Positions 48,364 to 60,300 of a stretch of 64,000 nt of DNA are shown here, one piece after another (positions within the stretch are counted from its first letter, which is position 1; each line of letters starts with the position of its first letter). Position numbers and translations under genes: made by a program. The DNA comes from Gordionus sp. m RMFG-2023 (lineage: Eukaryota; Nematomorpha; Gordioida; Chordodea; Parachordodidae): contig NC_088775.1 in the NCBI RefSeq assembly GCF_954871325.1, positions 63,775,561 through 63,839,560 of the forward strand. The letters run 5' to 3'. Below the pieces are notes generated by a model. That model saw only the letters and a list, made by a program, of their open reading frames with translations. It searched no databases and had not been told where the DNA came from.

Positions 48364-51300
48364 TATGCTCCTGGGAAAACGGAATGGGAAGATGCTTTAA
48401 TTAAGAAAAATATTATTGAACCAAAAAAGCTTTTTACAGAAAAAGAAATAACAAATATTATCGAAGATGTAGCTAATAATTACAATTGTAATATAATAAA
48501 TATGATACTAATCATTTTATTGTAAAAAATATTCATAAAATTAAGCCAATAACGATTTTCATGATGGCCAACAAGGATCAAGTAGTGAAGAACTAGATGA
48601 AGATAATGATGAATATTTTCAAAAATACAAGTTTGGTTCATAGCTATTAATTATTCTTAAAAACTCTGCTTATTCCTATTATAAATTGTATATATTTTTA
48701 CATTTATAAAGCAATTAAAGATAATTGAGAAACATAAATTTATATATAGGAATGGGTAAAATGATTTTAAATACTTATATAAATTTTAAAAAACTTTGTT
48801 AATATTTAATCAAAAAATATACAGTAAATTATAAAGTTAACACTATAAAATTAAAATTTTTGCATATATTTATATTTTGTTGAAATTAATTGGATAAAAT
48901 GTTACTATTATATAAAATCAATATTAATTTGGAAGAAAATTAAACATATAACGTATAAACTAATAAGCAAACATGCTGCCTAGAACCAACCCTGGCTGTG
49001 GTAAAATCAGCCTGACCATAAAATGGTATATTTAATGGAACATTTAACATTTATTTTCTGGCATATTTTCAATTTATTTTTGGATTAATTTATAAAATAT
49101 TGTAAAAAAACCACCTGGGTCACAAACAGCCCCATCCATAGCTATGTAGGTGGCATGGTAGGCCACCCCTTAAACCCCTAAATGAACTCTTCCCTCGAAT
49201 TCCTGGTTATGGGCCTGGCCATAAATTTTGATATCTATATATGAAAATTTATTTTTTAAATTGAAAATTTTTATAAAATCATCATGGAAATTGATTTTCC
49301 CATTTTAAAAAGTCTTGAAAAAATCTATGAATAAATATAGTATGCACATTTAATTTTTTTAAATAAAATTTTCACATAAAGAATATCTATTAAAAATGAC
49401 ACTTCCCAAAGACGTTATAATATATGTGGGATTGATTTTGACCTTTATTATATCCAAGTATAAAACAAAATTAATATTATTTACTAAACAATAGCTCAAC
49501 CTTAGCTTTTGTGGGTAAAAAAATTAAAATTTTCCATAACCAATTATCTTATTTTGATATCACATTTTCCTAAAATGTCAATTTTATTTGACTACATTTT
49601 TATTATAGCCACTACTAAATTATAAAAGTATCAAAGCTTTAGCCACAGATATCAAGTCTTATATTTTAAATAAGATAAAAGTTGGTTTTTTATAATAATT
49701 TTTTTAATATATATTTTGTTTATTTGATTTTTATTATAATTGCTTTAGTGCTTCTATTTTGTTTTATCTTGAGTTTTGTTACTAATTTTAGAAATTTCCA
49801 TATTTACTAATAAATCTTTTATTTTTACTGTTTACCAACCAGATTGAAGTATATTACTAAAATATATTATATGCTTTAGAGATCTGCATTAAGCAGGGTT
49901 TCGCCCATCTAAGTAGGTGGGTGGGTTAAAAAATTTAAAAAATGGGTGGGCAGGTTAAAAAAATTTTAATCATTTAAGTAAATATTAATAAAAATTTGTT
50001 CCTATGAACTTTTTTGGATATTAAAAATTAAAATGCCCTTTTTTTGGTATCAAAAACTTTTTTCTTAAAGTAAAAAAACTTTTTTATATATTTAAAACTA
50101 CTTTGGTAAAGCTATCAAGATTAGCAAGAAAAATATTGGCAATTCCTGCAAATAGTGCTTCTTCTGAACAAGGATTTAGCATTACTGGAAGGTTTTTAGA
50201 ACAATGGAAAATATGTTTGAATCCAGAAAATGTCGATTTATTATTATTTTTGTATTATTAATTACATATAATATCAATTTTATATTTATATTATTTTCAT
50301 AAATATTTTATTTGATCAAATAAATAATCCATAATTTAAATTTTTTTTCATGCTAGTAATTTCCTAAAAACCTTTTGTAGTGGTGTTGCTAAAAAATTTT
50401 TTATTAGATGCTTAAAAAATTGAAAGAACGACTATAATTAAATTTTATAATAGCAGGCTTAGGTTAAAAAATTTTAAATAATGAGTAGGCGGGTAAAAAA
50501 TTTTAGACTAATATGTGGGTGGGCAGGTGCGTTAAATTTTTTAAAACATTGGGTGGGCGGGCTTATGGTCCAAAAACACACCTAATGCAGACCTCTAATC
50601 AGCATGACCTGGCCTATGGAAATTTTTATAGGGGTTTTTGCCCCTGTCCATAATTATTTTTACCTGTACAAGTTGTCAGCTCATCCTGGAATAATTTTTT
50701 AGAAGAAAAACGACATAAATTTTCCTGATTAACTGCTTTAGAAATATTTTCTAAACTTCGGTAGTCCATAAGTATAATTTAAACAATTTGTCCAGCCTGA
50801 AAATCTTTTTCTTAGCTCGGGCTTAGGGAAGGGTTACAATGACCTCTAGTATACTAGATAGCATTATATATAGCCTACATGTTAGAAGCTTTCAAAAGTT
50901 TGACAAACTTCATGCTTACGACTGCTTCTGAGATTCACATTCATATCAAATTTTTGAAAATATAGCTCGATTCAAAATATAAAGAGATTTAACTATTTTA
51001 TTTCTATATCTATTTAATGAATAGGAAAGAACAATGAATATTTATTAAGATCTAGAATAATAAGATTCAAAATTTTTTTGAATCGGGAAAAAAACTTTAA
51101 TGTATTTAGACATAATTAATATTTGAATCACAACTTAAAATCCGATATTTTCGCCAGTTCCTTTAGCAAAAATTTTACATTTCGCTAAACTTTTATAGTG
51201 GTTAATTTTAGTCAAACATTTATCGTGATTACTATTCGGAGCAGACTACATAGCAAAATCCTTACCACGAACTTTTAAGAGTAAATCTATAACAGGGAAA

Positions 51301-54300
51301 CTTTTATAGCGAATCAATAAACGCGAAAATTTTATAGCGTAATTATTATCGCAAAACCCAAATCACATAGACAATAGTGCTAAGTCAATACCGTGATAAT
51401 ATCTAATAATGTAAGTTATTTTGGAATATTTATTTTTAAAACCAGTTTAATAATAAAAAAAAATTTAAAAATAGGAGCTTTTAATTTTTTTTAACCTAAA
51501 TTTATTTAATGATTTTCAAGTTTAGAAATGGTTTATAAAATTTATTATAGGATTATAATGTTTTAAGTCACCATTCCTCAGAGTTTTATTTTATAAGAAT
51601 CGCGCAATAGGAACATAGGCTTTTTAAAGAATATGTTGATCATTGGATTTATTAGATCTAGCTAACCTTGATCTTTATGGGAAGCGAAAAAACGCAGAAA
51701 ATAAAATTTATGGCTTGGATTTGCGGAATTTAGAAGTCGTTATTTTCAGTTCAGATGACATGGATAACTTTAAAGTAAAGGAGTTTATAAAAAAATCTTA
51801 ACTCCCCACCGATAAATTCTGGTAACGCCACTGCAAATATATAAAATGTAGATAATACACTTTTATAAATGTTTTTTTAATTAAAGTAACTATTTGTTTA
51901 AAAGTGTTTCGTGTAAATGACATTTATTTCGTTTGTTAATTAACCCGTAAATAACTCAGCCTTTCAAAGGGTGCTGATGATGGTTAAATGGTAGTAAAAT
52001 ATTTAAAAAAACCTTAGTTCCTACATATTTAAACAGAATATTGACCTCATAGGAATTATTTCATAAACATTGCAACACCTCTAGCTTTATTTCTTTTTAT
52101 AATATTTGACTGTAAAATTGTTGAATTGAAAAAGAATAATCACCATCATTTGACTGATTATTGGTTATTTGAATTGGATGGACTTTGGAGCTTGATCGTT
52201 CATATTCACAAAGAATTTTTCTATCATCTTCAACTTTATCACTATTTTATAAAAATTATGAATGGACAATATAAAATTACAAATTAAGCAGTTTATTTAT
52301 ATAATATTTTATTCTGATTTATTTTCAGTTTTTTATATAAAGTTTATTCAAAGACACAAATATCTTTAAAACCCAGACTTCAATTGGCAGCCTAATTTCT
52401 TTAGCTTTGGATCCGAGCACGAGTATATTGACTTTATTTCATTCAAAAACTTGGGCCTCGAACTTGGTCTTTAAGAGATTAGTTTTACCCTTGGAAAAAG
52501 GTTAAATTGTGTCATAACACTCACAAGTGACCTTGTGCTCCAAACTCTTACAACCAGTAATATACTCCTTATATTGTATATATAAACAGGGGTAAATCCT
52601 TTAACATATCTGATATAATAGCAGCATCTAAAAAAGATTTAAGGGCATCCCATCAACTTTGGAGCCCTTTAGATTACTAAACCCTTATTACAACACCCGG
52701 AAATAACCTTAATTTTTGAAAATGGGAAAATTTCTTGCATCCGATTACTTCTGTGTAGACCCTCTCATACGTTAAAAGGGATTTCCTAAAAATGCAAGGG
52801 CATATGGAACAATATATATTACCATTTATATTTTTAGCCAAGGTGCCCAATTATCGACCTTTACTCAAGGGTCCAGGATACCAAGAGAATCATACTATTT
52901 AAAACTAGCGACGCTATCGCTATTTGTCAAAAAAAGTAGCTCGCTATTAGCTACTATTTTTTAAAAGTAGCTTTAGCTTTTGCAAACAAATTTTTTATTT
53001 TTTGCTTATAATGTTATTGTATAGTAAATATATAAAAATCAACATTTATAAATATTAAAATATAGTTAGTTTTGATTATAAAAAAATTTATGTAATAAAA
53101 ATAAATATTTATGGTAATTTGTTGCATAATAATAAAATCATTTATTATCATCCCCAAGTCTAGAGCGACGATCAGAAAGTATAAGTTTTGCCTTATTAAA
53201 TCTCTCGACACTAGCACTTGAGGGTAAGGGCGTATTTAATCTTATATACATATTTTTAATATAAGATAGATTATCAATAATTTTATTTGCAAGTACATCG
53301 TATGTCTGGCATCCTATTATCATTTTGAGGGCTAATGCCACAGATATTCTTTTTAAAGTTCTAGGGTCTAGCCAATGGCCTGTGATTCCCAAATAAGCTC
53401 AAAAATATTTAATCAGATCAATTTATAATTATAAATAAGATTTACCTTCTGTTATGTGTTCAACTATCTCCCGTGGTACATATATATGATATCTCTGATA
53501 AGTCTACTATTAGAGCATCTTTCATCATTTTAAAGTTATCTGCTATTTTATTTATTAGTGTCTGGCGGCATAAAATTGTTTTATCAGGGGATAGAGTTTT
53601 AATTATCATGGTAAATGATGGATTATCAACTAAGGACATTGGCTAAACTGTATAAATTATAAAATCAACAATAACTTTATCAGCCAATTTCTGGGAAATA
53701 TTGTCATTTGCATTATTAATTAATTTGGTTTGAATTGAATTAGTCTTTCTGGATGTAGAGCCGCCTATACCAAAATTATTTAGATGTTTCTCCATTTCCT
53801 TAAAACTCATGAACAGTCTTATAAGATAAATATTATTAGAATGTAAAAATGACAATTTACCTTTAGGTGTTTCTTGAGGTTATAGCTACTGGATTGATTT
53901 GAGGAAATATTTTTTTTTACATTTTAAACAAATAAATTTGAAACAAGTTTTGGTTATATTTATTTAAAAAAAATTTCAAATCTAGGGAATGGGAAATTTG
54001 TATTATAGCTATTAAGAAATTTTCTTCCCTGGTATCTTCCATTTCATTAATATCATTGTCTGAATCACTTTCAACGATTTGGTATCCATAGGCGATGACA
54101 TTTTAAATTATTAACACGTGATTTAGGTTTATAATACAAATGAAAATATAAATTAAAAATATATTTTAATTTCAAAATTAAATAATAAATCATAAAAATT
54201 ATAATTAATTATGATATTATATTTAAATTTTCGTGTTTACACTTACCTTCATTATATTTTTTAAAAGTAGCGAAGTAGCGCACTAAAAAATTAAATAATT

Positions 54301-57300
54301 ACAAAAAAAGTAGCCGCCATTAGCTATAGCTAGCAAAAAAGTTAGCGCGCTACTTTAACAACTCTGATATTGGAGATGTAAAGGTAGGAAAATTTCCCTT
54401 AATATAAATATAATAATTTATTGCAAAAATTATGGTTTATATTTTATAAAATATAATATTTTATTTCAAAATTATGGTTTAGAATTTAATTTATTATACC
54501 ATAATATTTAAAATAATTTTTATTTTACTCGTAAGCTTTTAAACTTATTTTTTTTAGTGCAACTCATCAAATATATAATTTTAAAAGTAGAAAAACAAAG
54601 GTAAAATGTTAAACATTATATTCTCATACATAATATTAATATGATATATTATAGAATTATTAATAATTAATGATATATTTAGATTTGATATAAAGGATCA
54701 TTTTATTTTAATCATACTATACTATATAACTGGTATAATAATTTATTGATATTAAATTTAAATTAATATGATTGCAATATTTTATAAATGCCCAGGAAAA
54801 CTTCCAACATATGGAAACATTTTATTAAAGATACAGCTAATAACAAGGGTAAATATGCAAATATTGTCAATTGACATATAATTTCCCAAATTCAACAAAG
54901 ATGTCTCAGCATATCAAAAATCAAAAGTATATTAAAAGTTTACAATTTAATGAAGTTGATGATAATAATTCTACTGAAGAGGATTTTGTATTATGTATAC
55001 CAGATTCCAGTAATCCTAATAAATATCCCAAAAATACATAAATAAAATGATTCTAAATACTTTAAAAAAAATACCAATAATTTTAATAATGTATCAGGCA
55101 CATCTAAAATTAAAATTTTTTTTGACACTGTAACTGAAAAAAATCAAACACAACTTGACATACTTTGGCATTAGCTATTTTTATGTCAAATTGCTATTTT
55201 CATTTAGCGAAAATAAATATTTTATTAATTTTGCCTATAAAATTCCATCTAAGATATACAATTAGTAAAACATTATTAGATTTTGAATATAATAAAGGGG
55301 CATATATTATCAACAACAAATTCGATACTTTAAAAGATTTTACTCTCATTAGCGATGGCTGGATAAACATTCATGGAGAGTCCATCATTAATTTCATAAA
55401 TATGACTCCACAGAAACAATTCTCTTTAAATCCATTGACGCAGGATATCGCATCTGAACTGATCAAGGTATTTGAAGAAATTGGTAGTAAAAAAATTTTT
55501 AACTAGTAACTGCTAATGCAAAGAATATGAAAAAGGCCTAAGTCTTGTTAAGACAAAATATAATTATGAATGCTTTGAATGTGCCGCACATTGCTTGAAT
55601 TGCTATTAAAAAGATCATCATAAAAACCAAACAAATACATAAAATTTAATAGTATTTTATTGGCAACTTTTAAAGAAAGGCAAATATTGAAAGGATATAA
55701 ATCTTCCTTACAAGTCCGATAAGATGGGGAGGTTTTGTTATAATGTTGCAGTATTATGATAAATAAGGAAGTTTTGCAAGAAATTGCTATTTGAAGTTTA
55801 TTTATAGACAAACAAAGAAGGCTTATTATATTTGATGAAGTAGGATACTGGGGTAAATTAGAGTCTGTGCTGACTTTTTTGGAATTTATAACAAAATTAT
55901 AATTGTAGAATCGGATAAGCGATATTATCTGACGCACCAGAAATATTTTGGGATATAAAAGATAAACTCAATCAACTTTTATTTTTAATAAAAATGATTT
56001 GAAAAGTGTTAAGATGCATATTAATAAACGAAAGAAATTTTGTTGCCGAATATCATTATGCAACAAATCTTCTGGATCCTAGATATTATGGTGTAAATTA
56101 AAAGACCGCGAATTCACAGTAACTTTAAATATAATAAATATTATTTCAGGCCAAATCAATTGCGATATTAGAAATTTATGGTGATTTAGCAAAATATCGT
56201 TCAAAACAAGGTTTCTATAAAGGAGCTGGCACACGGAAGAACTCGATAGATACCAAACCACTCATATGGTGGAAAGGGTTGTGTACAAATCAACCTCTTT
56301 GTCAAGTGACAGTAAGATGTCTTTCGATACAACCCTCAAGTGCCGTCAGAAAGAGTTTGCTCAGCATTTGAAAAAATTCATTCAAAAATGAGTAATAGAA
56401 TAAAGAATCAAAGTGTTGAAAAATTAATATCAAATCAGGCATAACAATCATTTAAAGGATCACACAAATATAATGTTCAGGACATCATCAAAAGAGTTCA
56501 GATTCCTATTTATCAATATCAAGTGATAATGATGATATTTCATTTGCATCCCACGAAGATGTTGATGCCATTTCATTAGCATCCCATGAATTTTAAATGT
56601 AATTTATAATACATTTAGTATAATTAATAAAGTTATTCAATAAAAAAAATGAAATGTGTACAAGTGTCTTTTTGTCTTATGTTTAATTATTTTTTTTTCC
56701 CTTAGTTCCCCAAATTTAATAAAGTTATTCAATAATAAAAAATTGAAAGGTTTATGGTGTATTTTTTGGTTATTTTTTAATTTTCCCCTTTTTCTCCAAT
56801 TTTCCCGGGGAAATTTCCCCTGAACCAATTTTCCCGGAATTTACATCTCTAGTGTATATGATTTATTTTTGTAAATTACTCTTATAAATCAATAAAGGAT
56901 TTTTTGAAAAAGTATTCAAAATATTTAAAATACTTGTGTTGTACTCCAAAAAAATTATTTTATTAATGACTCGAAAATACCAATCAAAATTCATTCATTA
57001 AATTAAAATGCATTTGGTTAGTACATCTATTTATATTATACAGTACAAGATTATGTCGAGGCAATGAGTGTTAGTTTTTGTTCTATTTTATTTAATACCA
57101 TTTTTACGGAGATGGCCATTGGGTCATTCATTTCAACAAAAAAGGCTTTTTGGACTTTCTAATTAAATGAAATTATCATAAAAGTATATTATGAGAAATA
57201 GTATGCAATCAATTATTTTAGTCTCTAACTTTGTTTGTTCAATGAGATATTAGAGTTTAAAATGTACTTTCTTAAATTAGCAAAACGCATAAAAATAAAG

Positions 57301-60300
57301 ATTCCTCAAAAAATTTAAGTGGTATAGATTATAGACCTATTTATCATATCATTCGATATCATTGAGTTGCTTTATTTAAAAAAAATTTAATCTCCAGTGT
57401 TTTCGGAAAAAGTAAAGGTGAATATTTAATACCGGTGATGCGTTTAAATTTTCTGAGCTTATTTGTTTTTTTGAATTGTATTTATTAAATAAGTATAAAT
57501 TTATACTAAAAAAATTAGGCTGGGATAAATTTCAAGTTTTTTAAAAATTTTGTCAATAAAAATATTCAAGATAGATGGCATTACGCAAATAATTAATAAT
57601 AAATTTATTTTAATAAACAATATTTTTATGAACCAAATAGATTAAAAGTTAATTATTTTAAAACTATTTTAGAGGTTTTCAATAATATGATATATTAGTT
57701 TTTTTTAAATATTTTTTCTCTTTGTGAAAGTTTATCAAGGCTACTCAAGCTCAAATACCGGATAAATATAATTTATCTCCAAAACAGCTGAGTTTTAAAA
57801 TTTTTTTTTAAATTGATACAAAATTTCAGGAAATATAAAAGCGCCATCGATACTAAAAAAATCTACAGTTATCTTTTCTGGTAAAGAGTATTTTTTTTAA
57901 ATTAAAGAACTTCAGGGCTTTCTAATGATACCAAATATAGGCACAATAAATTTTCCGAGTAATCTTTAAGGGAGGGGAGAAGACACTATTTTTTACTCTT
58001 TGACCCCTAATATCTCCTGAACTAATTAATTTGAGCAAATAAAAAATAGTAGCACCATTCAGTATACTGAACTATGCAAAATTTTATTTAAAGGAGGGCC
58101 AGATGATTCATTACTTAATAAATATATTGCATTAATTTATACATATAAGACAAAAAAAGGCCCAAGATATCATGATGAATAAAAATCAATTGTTTAGCCA
58201 AGTTTTAGAGATAACCGGGGAAGATTTTAAAGGTCAAGTTTCCGCTGCCAATCCAAATTTATATGTTTTAGTGCATTTATATCAAAATAGGTAATTACTT
58301 TTATTTAAAACTATTAGTTATTTGATTTATACTAATATAGGCAAATTGATAAAATATATTTTGTCTATAGTATTTATTACAAATTATTAGTGTTTTTTAA
58401 ATTTTATCATAAAAATAATATCATTTCATAAATTTATCGGCTAGTGATCTGCATCGGGCTTAATTTTTCTAGCGCCTGGCCAAAAAAATTTGTCCTGCTA
58501 AATCCCGAACTATTTTTCTATTTGTCCCGCGAAGCCCGACCCTAGATAAAGATTCTTTACTTTCCCAGCCCGAATTCATTTAAATATAGATTCTTTTTTT
58601 TTCAATATAATTTACATTTTTAACAAATCGAGTTTTTGATCATTCTACAAACAAATAAAAATTGGCTCCTTTTTTCTAGCAGATTTTTTTAAATTATACC
58701 AATTTTATTTCAAAATTTAAGCCCAGTACTAATTTTTTTAAAAAAATTTTAAGCCTGACCAGCCCGAACCTAATACATTATAAACTATTTATATTTAATA
58801 ACAGTGAGATTTTATAAATATTTCTACAGAATTATTAAGTATTAATATATTAAAGATATCAAAATAATTTTTTATTTATTTTGGAAAATTTTAAGTATTC
58901 TACCATGCCAGTTAATAAATCGATCTATGGAAGAGCTATCAAAGCTTCACACCTTCAATTCACGATTCAAATTCGTTAAAATTATTAGCACAAGATGCAT
59001 CCCGAATTTTCCAGACTCAAATTTGCCTCAAGTTTTGATCTACAAAAATGGCAGAATCTTTAAAAATAACCTGGAATCAGTGAATAATAAGTCGTTTGAT
59101 TTGATAAGTATAGCACTTAAAAAAATATTTAAGTTATATTGCTAAAACAGCCATTAAGATTTTATAAATAATATGCTGCCCTTTATAGTGGTATATACAG
59201 AAATTTTTCTAGGGAAGGTGTCCTAATATCTTTATTAAGTGGCGTAACGCAAAAATCTTGTGGCCACCAATTTTTAAATTTTTCAGCAATAAAGTTTAAT
59301 GATCTAATAACATTTAACAACCAGAAATGTTATCCTAGTTGAGAACTAATAAAATTTAAAAAAAAAAATCATAATCCATTTAAAAATACAATCACTTTCA
59401 TAAAAACTCGTGAGGGCATATCAGTAAGCAGCTTCGACAAATGTTCAGATATATTTAGTCTCGAGTTCTATTCCTCCTGAAATTGTTGCACTTTTTCACA
59501 GACTGTGACATGACTTTTATTATATAAAGGATTCACTATATCATCATCTTTCAAAGTTATTGTAGCAATGCCCAATTTTATAATGCAAATGTATTTCAAA
59601 TCTGCCAAGCTTCATCAGAGGTTATCCATAGATAAATTTTATACTATGCAAGGCTTAAAATGTGTTTGGTAGTTCTCGTAAAGTGGGAAATTTTACTCCC
59701 TATTTTATGAAGGGATCTTAAAATCTAATTCAATATTTCCACCATAAATTTAAAAATCTATTATATAGAGTATATTATAATACACTACTCCACCTCATTG
59801 ATATCCGACCACTTTCTTATTAAAAGTTTTAATTTAAAAAATAATCAACTCAAAAAAATTACAATAACATTATTGTCTGCAGTAACAATATATAATGAAC
59901 ACAATTTAATAGAAATTTTTATATTATACTTATATGATTTATAATATGTAACTATCAAAATCATTATTTTTTCCAGATATTTTAAAATATTATTATATAG
60001 GTCTCGTTTATATAAAGCGCAAAATACATCAATGTCTCAAGCGATGCATAATTCATCACTAAACGAATACATATGTGTATATGCATCACTCGAACGACAT
60101 TGCGGTACTTCGCGCGCTTAACAAGATATTATTTTTGGCATTAAATGAATAAGATTCTGGCACCCATTCTAGGTTATCGATTTCCATATAAACTCTTAAT
60201 ATATTCTTCAAGTAATCATTTCTTCTATGCCGCTACTTTCTAAGCTATCGTTTGAGTAAGCCCAGTTGTTTTAAATAATATTACAATCAGGAGCATGGTT

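Noticed and set aside
58090-58150. Frameshift in PDCL3 exon 3 at an A7 run
   Set aside because: The apparent shift vanishes if exon 2 ends at 48630 and exon 3 starts at 58150; the splice junction gives the family sequence without any break.
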